Positions 18,785-25,986 of a stretch of DNA of 64,000 nt are shown one piece after another. This stretch comes from an uncultured Bacteroidales bacterium (GTDB lineage: Bacteria; Bacteroidota; Bacteroidia; Bacteroidales; CAIWKO01): assembly GCA_903913285.1 (NCBI GenBank), contig CAIWKO010000023.1:1-64000 (forward strand), given 5' to 3'. Under the pieces are notes generated by a model. It was not told where the DNA came from. It saw only the letters and a program-made list of their open reading frames with translations, and did not search any database. The number at the start of each line of letters is the position of its first letter. Position 1 is the first letter of the stretch. A program made the position numbers and the translations under genes.

Positions 18785-19354
18785 TTATGGATTCAAACGT
18801 TTAGTCATCATATCTGAAACCAATTCAAAAAATTGAACCGGGCTTAATTTCCGCCAGAACATGGCATTGAGTTTTTCACTAAAAGCCAGATAATAATCGA
18901 TGTTGGCACGTTCAAACTCTTCGATTACATGTTTTCTGAAATTAATACACGCTATCCAGCCATTTTCTATATCATCAAACCACTCCTGATAATAAGAATC
19001 GTCGGAGAAATGGAAATTTAATACATTCTCGCCGATCAGAATAAAATTCTGTATGCCATTATTCAGTAGAATATCAATTACATTTTCTTTCAGGTACTTG
19101 ATATCGTTGTATAGGCAGTCGTTCCATTCTCCTATCAATTCAATAATAGCGAAATGTCGTTCATAATCGGCAAAAATTATCTTTAAATATAGAGTAGCAG
19201 AACCGAAACAGTCCCATTGGGGATGGATAAAATAATTGTATACCGCATTCGAAAACTCGAACTCACTGTATACATTACCATAAAAAGGAGATAGTTCATC
19301 TTCTTCTGAGGTATATAGATGCCTCCAGGTGAAAAAAGGTTCGATATTATGCAT
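18785..19354 (-). CDS. Conserved-looking hypothetical protein
   Basis: 189 residues, no signal peptide or membrane segment. It is rich in aromatic and acidic residues (TWRHLYTSEEDELSPFYG, HPQWDCFGS, WIACINFRKHVIEEFE). I do not recognise a family or catalytic motif. It starts 12 bp upstream of the acylphosphatase on the same strand, so they may be co-transcribed. Confidence 0.65.
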   Translation of the reverse strand: MHNIEPFFTWRHLYTSEEDELSPFYGNVYSEFEFSNAVYNYFIHPQWDCFGSATLYLKIIFADYERHFAIIELIGEWNDCLYNDIKYLKENVIDILLNNGIQNFILIGENVLNFHFSDDSYYQEWFDDIENGWIACINFRKHVIEEFERANIDYYLAFSEKLNAMFWRKLSPVQFFELVSDMMTKRLNP

Positions 19355-19435
19355 AATTCACTTAAAGAATACAAAGTTAAAGCAATAAACATTAAAATAA
19401 AATTTTAAGAAAATAATTTTTATTAATTTTTTTTG

Positions 19436-19443
19436 TATTTTTG
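19436..19443 (+). promoter_or_regulatory. Candidate -7 element of rpsU (TATTTTTG)
   Basis: TAnnTTTG match giving a leader of about 55-60 bases before the rpsU ATG. No convincing -33 TTTG at the right distance in this AT-rich stretch. Confidence 0.5.
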
Positions 19444-19504
19444 CACCCCTGAATTGTATTTCAGAAAAAATCTATTACTAATTAAAAGAAAGAGAGATTA
19501 TTTT

Positions 19505-19699
19505 ATGATTATTGTGCCGGTAAAAGAAGGTGAAAGCATCGATAAAGCTTTAAAAAAATACAAAAGAAAATTCGAAAAAACTGGTGTAGTTAAGGAATTA
19601 CGCGAACGTCAGAAATTCACAAAACCATCTGTAAAACGCAGAGAAGAAGTTTTGAAAGCTGCGTACATTCAGCAACTTAATGATGCCAGAAATTTGTAA
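19505..19699 (+). CDS. rpsU: 30S ribosomal protein bS21
   Basis: 64 residues starting at ATG 19505 (MIIVPVKEGESIDKAL); upstream in-frame codons are not part of the family. The basic repeats (KKYKRKFEKTG and KPSVKRREEVLKAAY) are typical of bS21, which binds near the 3' end of 16S rRNA in the small subunit platform. In Flavobacterium bS21 helps hide the anti-Shine-Dalgarno sequence and its own mRNA carries a strong Shine-Dalgarno. Here the upstream sequence has only a purine-rich AAGAAAGAGAGA, not a canonical one. Confidence 0.95.
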   Translation: MIIVPVKEGESIDKALKKYKRKFEKTGVVKELRERQKFTKPSVKRREEVLKAAYIQQLNDARNL

Positions 19700-19806
19700 T
19701 TAGTCTTTTTATCTTTTCCGGAAGGAATTAACTGGATTATTAATAATATTTTCGTTAATTTTACGTTTTATTATTTTCAAATTAGGTTTATTCCTTTTTT
19801 TATTTG

Positions 19807-20694
19807 ATGCTGGAAAATTTTTTTCAATACTTACAATTCGAAAAACGCTACTCCCGGCATACGGTAATTAGCTATAAAACCGACTTAACTCAGTTTTCAG
19901 ATTATTTACAGATCCAATACGAAATTATTGATATCTCAAAGGCAACGCATTTGATGGTTCGTTCCTGGTTTGTAAGTTTGATCGAAAATAAAATTTCAGC
20001 ACGAAGTGTAAATAGAAAAAAAACGGCATTAAAAACGTTCTATAAATTTTTGCTCAAACAGGGAGTTATTTCAGAAAACCCAATGACAAAAATTATTACA
20101 GCAAAAACGTCCAAAAGGCTGCCGACCTTTGTTGAAGAAGAAAAGATCTTTGAAATGCTTGATCATCCGGTGTTAAAAACCACAGATGAATTTATAATAA
20201 AACGCGATCATCTGATACTTGAAATGTTCTATGCCACAGGGATGCGATTATCTGAACTGGTGAATATTAAAGAGGGGGATATCGATCTGTACAATTTGAC
20301 CATAAAAGTTTTGGGAAAACGCAACAAAGAAAGGTTGATACCTTTTACTGACCATTTGAAAGTAATCATAACCGATTATATTGAAATAAAGAATAAAAAA
20401 ATTGAAAATGTTGAAGGTGATTATTTTTTTGTTACACCTAAGGGAAAAAAAGTTTATCAAAAACTTGTTTATTGCCTCGTAAAGTATTACCTTAGCTTTG
20501 TGACAACAGAAGACAAAAAAAGTCCGCATGTGTTGAGGCATTCATTTGCAACACACATGCTCGACCATGGCGCCGATCTGAACAGTATAAAGGAAATATT
20601 AGGTCATGCAAACTTATCAGCGACACAAATATATACACATAACACTATCGAAAAATTAAAAACTGTTTATAAACAAGCACATCCAAAAGCATAA
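19807..20694 (+). CDS. xerC: Tyrosine recombinase XerC/XerD family
   Basis: 295 residues from ATG 19807 (a TTG at 19804 is also possible). It has an N-terminal SAM-like core-binding domain (about 1-85) and a catalytic domain with the Arg in ATGMRLSELVNI, the HVLRHSFATHML box (His and Arg), a later His in EILGHANLSATQ and the Tyr nucleophile in IYTHNTIEK. These housekeeping recombinases resolve chromosome dimers at dif. No attachment site or mobile-element genes lie nearby and the rpsU-xer-hpf order fits a core gene, so I do not read this as a phage integrase. XerC versus XerD cannot be settled here. Confidence 0.88.
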   Translation: MLENFFQYLQFEKRYSRHTVISYKTDLTQFSDYLQIQYEIIDISKATHLMVRSWFVSLIENKISARSVNRKKTALKTFYKFLLKQGVISENPMTKIITAKTSKRLPTFVEEEKIFEMLDHPVLKTTDEFIIKRDHLILEMFYATGMRLSELVNIKEGDIDLYNLTIKVLGKRNKERLIPFTDHLKVIITDYIEIKNKKIENVEGDYFFVTPKGKKVYQKLVYCLVKYYLSFVTTEDKKSPHVLRHSFATHMLDHGADLNSIKEILGHANLSATQIYTHNTIEKLKTVYKQAHPKA

Positions 20695-20695
20695 A

Positions 20696-20701
20696 AGGAG
20701 G
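20696..20701 (+). promoter_or_regulatory. Canonical Shine-Dalgarno before hpf
   Basis: AGGAGG within AAAAGGAGGA, four bases before the hpf ATG. Strong Shine-Dalgarno sequences are rare in Bacteroidota, whose mRNAs mostly lack them. Confidence 0.6.
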
Positions 20702-20705
20702 AATT

Positions 20706-21005
20706 ATGAAAGTAAACATTACATCGGTTCATTTTAAGACCGACAAAAAGTTAGAAGACTATATAAATGAGAAAGTAGAAAAACTCTCAGGAATTTATGA
20801 AGGACTTTTAGGATCAGAAGTAACTCTAAAAGTAGATAAAAACGAAAAAGAAGGAAATAAGATTGCAGAAATTCGTTTAGTAATACCCGGCTATGATCTG
20901 TTTGCAAAAAAACAATCAAAAAGTTTCGAACATGCTACTGATACTGCTGTTGAGGCACTGCGGAAACAGTTAGTAAAACATAAAGAAAAGGTAAAAGGCA
21001 TATAA
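20706..21005 (+). CDS. hpf: Ribosome hibernation promoting factor, short form
   Basis: 99 residues, the short HPF/RaiA (YfiA) family length. It binds the small subunit decoding region to inactivate idle ribosomes. Family features visible: TSVHFKTDKKLEDYINEKVEKL at the start, the middle strand EIRLVIPGYDLFAKK, and the basic C-terminal helix ALRKQLVKHKEKVKG. It lies 11 bp after the Xer gene, preceded by a strong Shine-Dalgarno. Confidence 0.93.
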   Translation: MKVNITSVHFKTDKKLEDYINEKVEKLSGIYEGLLGSEVTLKVDKNEKEGNKIAEIRLVIPGYDLFAKKQSKSFEHATDTAVEALRKQLVKHKEKVKGI

Positions 21006-21029
21006 TAAATAAAAAAAAACAAAAAAACC

Positions 21030-21060
21030 TTTGCAGATAAAGAAAAAGTTTATAAATTTG
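21030..21060 (+). promoter_or_regulatory. Bacteroidota-type promoter upstream of tRNA-tuf cluster
   Basis: TTTG at 21030-21033, 19-bp spacer, TAAATTTG at 21053-21060: a near-ideal -33/-7 pair. It would drive the tRNA-Thr, Tyr, Gly, Thr and tuf transcript. Its -7 element touches the first base of the hairpin at 21060-21085. Confidence 0.7.
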
Positions 21061-21094
21061 CAGACCTTTTTAGAAAAGTGTCTGCTTTTTTTTT
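21060..21094 (+). terminator. Hairpin with T-run after hpf, overlapping the tRNA promoter
   Basis: GCAGAC (21060-21065) pairs with GTCTGC (21080-21085) across a 14-base loop, followed by nine T. It has the form of a terminator for xer-hpf, yet lies just at the predicted start point of the next transcript. Confidence 0.6.
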
Positions 21095-21133
21095 ATAAAT
21101 AAGTGATTTGCAAATAGAAAAGTGGGTAAAAAT

Positions 21134-21207
21134 GCCGAAATAGCTCAGTTGGCCAGAGCAGCTGATTTGTAATCAGCGGGTCGGGGGTTCGAATCCCTCT
21201 TTCGGCT
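21134..21207 (+). tRNA. tRNA-Thr (anticodon TGT)
   Basis: 74 bases. Acceptor stem GCCGAAA / TTTCGGC, anticodon arm GCTGA-TTTGTAA-TCAGC with anticodon TGT, T arm with GGTTCGAATCC. CCA is not encoded. Confidence 0.96.
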
Positions 21208-21228
21208 CACGTTCTTTGAATAAACGAT

Positions 21229-21310
21229 GGGGAGATACCAGAGCGGTCAAATGGGGCAGACTGTAAATCTGTTGGCTAAGCCTTCGGAGGTTCGAATCCT
21301 CCTCTCCCCA
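21229..21310 (+). tRNA. tRNA-Tyr (anticodon GTA)
   Basis: 82 bases with the long variable arm of bacterial tRNA-Tyr. Acceptor GGGGAGA / TCTCCCC, anticodon loop CTGTAAA (GTA), T arm GGTTCGAATCC. Confidence 0.96.
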
Positions 21311-21336
21311 CGATAAGAATTATTGTGCAATAGCAA

Positions 21337-21409
21337 GCGGAAGTAGCTCATTTGGTAGAGCGAAAGCCTTCCAAGCTTTAGGTGGCGGGTTCGAGCCCCG
21401 TCTTCCGCT
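21337..21409 (+). tRNA. tRNA-Gly (anticodon TCC)
   Basis: 73 bases. Acceptor GCGGAAG / CTTCCGC, anticodon stem AAAGC / GCTTT with loop CTTCCAA (TCC), T arm GGGTTCGAGCCC. Confidence 0.96.
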
Positions 21410-21418
21410 CAAAACTCG

Positions 21419-21490
21419 GCCGTTGTAGCTCAGGGGTAGAGCACTTCCTTGGTAAGGAAGGGGTCACGAGTTCAATTCTCGTCAATGGCT
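21419..21490 (+). tRNA. tRNA-Thr (anticodon GGT)
   Basis: 72 bases. Acceptor GCCGTTG / CAATGGC (one G-T pair), anticodon stem CTTCC / GGAAG with loop TTGGTAA (GGT), T arm GAGTTCAATTCTC. It immediately precedes tuf, as in other Bacteroidota. Confidence 0.95.
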
Positions 21491-21539
21491 CTTTTTTATA
21501 TAAGAATTAAATTATAATCACTAAACAAACATTAATAAA

Positions 21540-22727
21540 ATGGCAAAAGAAAAATTCGATCGTTCCAAACCGCACGTAAACATTGGAACAATAGGTCATA
21601 TTGACCATGGTAAGACTACTCTCACCGCAGCAATTACAATCTGTTTAGCAGAAAAAGGTCTTTCAGAATTCAGATCATTTGATTCAATTGACAATGCTCC
21701 TGAAGAAAAAGAAAGAGGTATTACTATTAATACTGCTCACATTGAGTATTCAACTGCAAACAGGCATTATGCTCACGTTGACTGTCCCGGTCACGCTGAC
21801 TATATTAAAAACATGGTTACGGGTGCTGCTCAAATGGACGGTGCAATTTTAGTTGTTGCTGCCACTGATGGTCCTATGCCTCAAACCAATGAACATATTC
21901 TTTTGGCTCGTCAGGTTGGCGTTCCCAAAATAGTAGTATTCATGAATAAAGTTGACTTAGTAGATGATGAAGAATTGTTGGAAATCGTTGAAATGGAAAT
22001 CAGAGACAGACTTACATTTTACGGTTTTGACGGTGAAAACACTCCTATTATTAGCGGATCAGCTTTAGGTGGTTTGAATAAGGAACCAAAATGGATGGAA
22101 AAAATATTCGAATTAATGGATGCCTGCGATTCGTATATTCCTTTACCAACTCGTGAAATTGATAAAGACTTTTTGATGCCGGTTGAAGATGTATTTTCAA
22201 TCACAGGTCGTGGTACAGTTGCTACTGGTAAAATTGAAACCGGTGTTATTAACACAGGTGATCCAGTGGAAATTCTCGGACTTGGTGCTGAAAAATTAAA
22301 ATCAGTTGTTACCGGAGTTGAAATGTTCCGTAAAATTCTTGATAGAGGTGAAGCAGGTGATAATGCAGGTTTATTGCTCAGAGGTATTGATAAAGACCAG
22401 ATCTGTCGTGGTATGGTTATTGCAAAACCGGGTTCAATTAAACCTCATACCCACTTTAAAGCTTCGGTCTATATTTTGAAAAAAGAAGAAGGTGGTCGTC
22501 ACACTCCTTTCCATAACAAATATCGTCCTCAGTTCTATTTCAGAACAACTGACGTTACAGGTGAATGTACTTTACCTGCAGGAGTTGAAATGGTAATGCC
22601 GGGTGATAACTTGGTTATTGAAGTTACTTTGATTTCAGAAATCGCAATGACAATCGGTTTACATTTTGCTATCCGTGAAGGTGGCAGAACAGTAGGCGCT
22701 GGTCAGGTTACTGAAATTATTGATTAA
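21540..22727 (+). CDS. tuf: Elongation factor Tu
   Basis: 395 residues. The GTPase delivers aminoacyl-tRNA to the ribosome. Motifs are intact: G1 GHIDHGKTT (about 18-26), switch region with [12 protein letters not shown]3 DCPGH (about 80), G4 NKVD (about 135) and G5 SGSAL. Domains 2 and 3 are complete, ending [12 protein letters not shown]. It lies between tRNA-Thr and tRNA-Trp in a probable single transcript. Confidence 0.98.
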   Translation: MAKEKFDRSKPHVNIGTIGHIDHGKTTLTAAITICLAEKGLSEFRSFDSIDNAPEEKERGITINTAHIEYSTANRHYAHVDCPGHADYIKNMVTGAAQMDGAILVVAATDGPMPQTNEHILLARQVGVPKIVVFMNKVDLVDDEELLEIVEMEIRDRLTFYGFDGENTPIISGSALGGLNKEPKWMEKIFELMDACDSYIPLPTREIDKDFLMPVEDVFSITGRGTVATGKIETGVINTGDPVEILGLGAEKLKSVVTGVEMFRKILDRGEAGDNAGLLLRGIDKDQICRGMVIAKPGSIKPHTHFKASVYILKKEEGGRHTPFHNKYRPQFYFRTTDVTGECTLPAGVEMVMPGDNLVIEVTLISEIAMTIGLHFAIREGGRTVGAGQVTEIID

Positions 22728-22746
22728 TAAAAATAATATGCGACAT

Positions 22747-22771
22747 GGCGTTCCGGTATACCCGGAATGCC
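22747..22771 (+). terminator. Hairpin between tuf and tRNA-Trp
   Basis: Ten-base-pair stem GGCGTTCCGG / CCGGAATGCC with loop TATAC and one G-T pair. The following CTTTGTTGTC is a poor T-run, so it may be an attenuator, an RNA-processing site or a partial terminator. Confidence 0.6.
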
Positions 22772-22806
22772 TTTGTTGTCATAATAAAGCTATAATATCA
22801 ATTTAA

Positions 22807-22879
22807 ACGGGTGTAGCTCAATTGGTAGAGTGGCGGTCTCCAAAACCGTAGGCTGTGGGTTCGACTCCTACCACCCGTG
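22807..22879 (+). tRNA. tRNA-Trp (anticodon CCA)
   Basis: 73 bases. Acceptor ACGGGTG / CACCCGT, anticodon loop CTCCAAA (CCA), T arm with GGGTTCGACTCC. Immediately upstream of secE, the usual position. Confidence 0.96.
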
Positions 22880-22894
22880 CAAATAAAGGCTTTT

Positions 22895-23086
22895 ATGAAA
22901 AAAATAAAAAATTATATAAAAGAAAGTTACGACGAATTGATGCACAAAGTCTCCTGGCCTACATGGAGTGAGCTGCAAAACAGTGCTATAGTTGTATCCA
23001 TTGCTTCCCTTATTATTGCCGTTATGGTATATTTGATGGATATTACATTCAGTACTGTACTAAAACAGTTTTATAACCTGTTTTAG
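22895..23086 (+). CDS. secE: Preprotein translocase subunit SecE
   Basis: 63 residues from ATG 22895; a GTG at 22877 lies inside tRNA-Trp and is rejected. It has an amphipathic N-terminal helix (YIKESYDELMHKVSWPTWSEL, family signature KVxWPT) and one membrane segment (about 30-52). It stabilises the SecYEG channel. Followed by nusG. Confidence 0.95.
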   Translation: MKKIKNYIKESYDELMHKVSWPTWSELQNSAIVVSIASLIIAVMVYLMDITFSTVLKQFYNLF

Positions 23087-23143
23087 ATAATTTAAGATCG
23101 TTGTTATCAATTACATTACGTATCTCCCAATGGAGTTTGATTT

Positions 23144-23686
23144 ATGAGTGAGCAAGTTAAAAAATGGTATGTTGTTAAGGCCATAAGTGGAAAAGAAAAA
23201 AAGGTTAAGGAATTAATTGAAAGTGAGATCAATTACCAACACCTTTCTGATTACATTTCTCAGGTGCTTATACCTACCGAAAAGATCTATCAGGTAAGAA
23301 AAGGAAAAAAGATTAGCAAGGAAAGAAATTATTTTCCGGGTTATGTCTTGATCGAAGCTTTACTTGTTGGAGAAGTTGCTCATATTTTAAAAAATATTCC
23401 GGGAGTTTTAGGATTCTTAGGCTCAAAAGGCGAACCCATCCCAATGCGTCAATCAGAGGTAAACAGGATTTTGGGTAAAGTTGATGAACTTTCCGAAAAA
23501 GGAGAAGAAATCAGCGAACCTTTTATTGTAGGTGAATCAGTAAGAGTAATAGATGGACCGTTCAACAGTTTTAGCGGAGTTATTGAAGAAGTGAATGAAG
23601 AAAAGAAGAAATTAAAAGTGATGGTAAAGATCTTCGGAAGAAAAACTCCACTGGAATTAGGTTTTGTTCAGGTCGAAAAAGAATAA
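23144..23686 (+). CDS. nusG: Transcription termination/antitermination protein NusG
   Basis: 180 residues. The NGN domain starts [21 protein letters not shown] and contains [11 protein letters not shown]; the KOW domain near the end contains [21 protein letters not shown]. NusG binds RNA polymerase clamp to promote elongation and couples to Rho or the ribosome. Order secE-nusG-rplK is as expected. Confidence 0.97.
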   Translation: MSEQVKKWYVVKAISGKEKKVKELIESEINYQHLSDYISQVLIPTEKIYQVRKGKKISKERNYFPGYVLIEALLVGEVAHILKNIPGVLGFLGSKGEPIPMRQSEVNRILGKVDELSEKGEEISEPFIVGESVRVIDGPFNSFSGVIEEVNEEKKKLKVMVKIFGRKTPLELGFVQVEKE

Positions 23687-23723
23687 CGGTCAAATGTTTT
23701 ACTATGCTAAAAATGATTAAGAA

Positions 23724-24170
23724 ATGGCAAAAGAAGTAAGCGGAATCATTAAATTACAAATCAAAGGAGGATCAGCCAATCCTTCACCACCTGTTGGCCC
23801 CGCATTGGGAGCAAAAGGTGTGAACATTATGGAGTTTTGTAAACAGTTCAACGCACGTACGCAAGAGAGTGCCGGGAAAATTATTCCTGTAATTATCACT
23901 GTTTATAAAGACAAATCTTTTGATTTTATAATAAAAACTCCTCCTGTAGCAGTACAATTACTCGAAGTAATTAAAAAACAAAAAGGCTCTCCTGAACCCA
24001 ACAGGAATAAAATCGGTTCTATAACCTGGGATCAAATACAGGTTATTGCTGAAGCAAAAATGGTGGATATGAATTCATTCACTGTTGAGTCGGCAATGAG
24101 AATGGTAGCTGGTACTGCACGCAGCATGGGAATAACCATACAGGGCAATCCACCATTTGCAACAAAATAA
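23724..24170 (+). CDS. rplK: 50S ribosomal protein uL11
   Basis: 148 residues. It starts [20 protein letters not shown] with the conserved [22 protein letters not shown], and the rRNA-binding C-terminal domain ends SMGITIQG. Part of the GTPase-associated centre. Confidence 0.97.
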   Translation: MAKEVSGIIKLQIKGGSANPSPPVGPALGAKGVNIMEFCKQFNARTQESAGKIIPVIITVYKDKSFDFIIKTPPVAVQLLEVIKKQKGSPEPNRNKIGSITWDQIQVIAEAKMVDMNSFTVESAMRMVAGTARSMGITIQGNPPFATK

Positions 24171-24194
24171 GTGGTAAATTTTAACTTTTGAACA

Positions 24195-24887
24195 ATGACT
24201 AAAATATCAAAGAAAAGAAAAGAGGCGTTAAAACTGGTCGACAAAAGCAAAGTAGTTTCTTTGGAAGAAGCTGCTGAATTAGTAAAAAAGATGGCATATA
24301 CGAAATTTGATGCTTCTGTTGATATAGATGTCCGTTTAGGTGTAGACCCCCGTAAAGCAGATCAAATGGTTCGCGGGATTGTAACTTTACCTCACGGTAC
24401 TGGAAAAACAGTCAGAGTTCTTGTATTATGTACCCCCGATAAAGAAGAAGAAGCAAAAAATGCGGGTGCAGATTATTATGGACTTGACGATTATATCAAC
24501 AAGATAAAAGAAGGATGGACTGACGTAGATGTTATTATTACTATGCCGAGTGTTATGCCAAAAGTAGGTGCTTTAGGTCGTATACTTGGACCAAGAGGTT
24601 TGATGCCCAACCCTAAATCAGGTACTGTAACAATGGAAATTGGAAAAGCAGTTAATGAGGTTAAAGCGGGTAAAATTGATTTTAAGGTCGATAAGTATGG
24701 AATTATTCATGCAGGTATTGCTAAAGTTTCTTTTGACAGTGATAAAATTGCTGATAACGCAAAAGAAATCTTACAAACAATATTGCGATTAAAACCATCA
24801 TCTGCAAAAGGAACTTATGTAAAAAGCATTTTCATGTCTTCTACTATGAGTCCCGGAATTCAGATCGACACAAAATCTGTAGTATAA
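24195..24887 (+). CDS. rplA: 50S ribosomal protein uL1
   Basis: 230 residues. Signature segments [20 protein letters not shown] and [15 protein letters not shown] are present. L1 stalk protein and, in many bacteria, translational repressor of its own operon. Located 24 bp after rplK. Confidence 0.97.
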   Translation: MTKISKKRKEALKLVDKSKVVSLEEAAELVKKMAYTKFDASVDIDVRLGVDPRKADQMVRGIVTLPHGTGKTVRVLVLCTPDKEEEAKNAGADYYGLDDYINKIKEGWTDVDVIITMPSVMPKVGALGRILGPRGLMPNPKSGTVTMEIGKAVNEVKAGKIDFKVDKYGIIHAGIAKVSFDSDKIADNAKEILQTILRLKPSSAKGTYVKSIFMSSTMSPGIQIDTKSVV

Positions 24888-24914
24888 ATATTAATAGGAA
24901 ATAATCTGAAATAT

Positions 24915-25442
24915 ATGAAAAAAGAAGAAAAAGATCAGGTTATTGTGGCTTTAACCGAAGAACTAAAGTTAGCCAATAACTTTTATATTACTGATATTTC
25001 CGATTTAAATGTTGAAAAAACAAATGCGTTACGTCGTCTTTGTTTTAAACGCAACATAAAGCTCACGGTTGTTAAAAACACATTGCTGAAAAAAGCAATG
25101 GAACGTTCCGAAAGAGATTTTGAAACATTGTATCCTGTATTGGTAGGGGGCACATCAGTAATGATTTGCGACACACCTAATATTCCGGCTAAATTGATTG
25201 TTGAATTTAGAAAATCGAATAAAATTGAGAAACCAATTTTAAAAGGTGCTTTCATTCAGGAATCAGTTTATCTTGGCAATAATCAACTCGATACTCTTGC
25301 TTCATTAAAATCAAAGAATGAGCTTATCGGAGATATTATCGGTTTGTTACAATCACCAGCAAAGAATGTAATCAGTGCATTACAATCAGGTGGTCATACG
25401 ATTTCAGGTATCGTAAAAACATTATCAGAAAAACCTGAATAA
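24915..25442 (+). CDS. rplJ: 50S ribosomal protein uL10
   Basis: 175 residues. It forms the stalk base that binds L7/L12 dimers. N-terminal helix KKEEKDQVIVALTEELKLAN and the family segment LRRLCFKRNIKLTVVKNTLLKKA are visible. The gap from rplA is only 27 bp, so there is no long L10 leader of the enterobacterial type. Confidence 0.96.
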   Translation: MKKEEKDQVIVALTEELKLANNFYITDISDLNVEKTNALRRLCFKRNIKLTVVKNTLLKKAMERSERDFETLYPVLVGGTSVMICDTPNIPAKLIVEFRKSNKIEKPILKGAFIQESVYLGNNQLDTLASLKSKNELIGDIIGLLQSPAKNVISALQSGGHTISGIVKTLSEKPE

Positions 25443-25491
25443 TTCAAACAATTAATTAAATTATTGGTAAAACAATTAAAACTTAAATAAA

Positions 25492-25875
25492 ATGGCAGAT
25501 TTAAAGGCTTTTGCAGAGCAATTAGTTAATTTAACCGTTAAAGAGGTTAACGAATTGGCAAAAATTTTGAAAGACGAATACGGTATTGAACCCGCAGCAG
25601 CAGCAGCAGTTGTTGCAGCACCAGCAGGTGGAGCAGCAGACGCAGGCGCTGAAGCTGAAGAAAAAACACGTTTTGACGTTGTTTTGAAATCAGCAGGTCA
25701 GGCTAAATTAGGTGTTGTAAAACTTGTTAAGGAATTAACCAGCCTCGGCTTAAAAGAAGCTAAGGAATTAGTTGATGCAGCTCCTAAAACAATTAAAGAA
25801 GGTGTTAGCAAAGATGAAGCTAATGCATTAAAATCTCAATTAGAGGAGGCTGGAGCTGAGGTTGAAATTAAGTAA
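25492..25875 (+). CDS. rplL: 50S ribosomal protein bL12 (L7/L12)
   Basis: 127 residues. N-terminal dimerisation domain, an Ala/Gly-rich hinge ([20 protein letters not shown]) and the C-terminal factor-binding domain ([32 protein letters not shown]). Followed by a strong hairpin before rpoB. Confidence 0.97.
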   Translation: MADLKAFAEQLVNLTVKEVNELAKILKDEYGIEPAAAAAVVAAPAGGAADAGAEAEEKTRFDVVLKSAGQAKLGVVKLVKELTSLGLKEAKELVDAAPKTIKEGVSKDEANALKSQLEEAGAEVEIK

Positions 25876-25898
25876 GGGTATTACTAAAAAACAATAAT

Positions 25899-25932
25899 GG
25901 TTTAGACAGTTTCGACTGTCTAAACCTTGTTT
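25899..25932 (+). terminator. Strong UUCG hairpin between rplL and rpoB (attenuator candidate)
   Basis: Perfect 12-bp stem GGTTTAGACAGT / ACTGTCTAAACC closed by a TTCG tetraloop (25911-25914), followed by TTGTTTTGTTT. It could partly terminate transcription so that rpoBC is made at a lower level than the ribosomal proteins. Confidence 0.75.
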
Positions 25933-25986
25933 TGTTTATAATAATATTTAATAGTTTTCTTTTTACTTAACTTAAAATTTACGACT

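Noticed and set aside
19433-19504. Upstream start for rpsU adding 24 residues
   Set aside because: The extension overlaps the promoter and bS21 proteins start with the MIIVPVKEGE-type sequence.
19807-20694. Phage or integron integrase
   Set aside because: Core-gene context (rpsU, hpf), typical XerC/D length, and no attachment-site repeats or cargo nearby.
22877-22894. GTG start for secE at 22877
   Set aside because: It falls inside the tRNA-Trp acceptor stem; the ATG at 22895 matches the family N-terminus.
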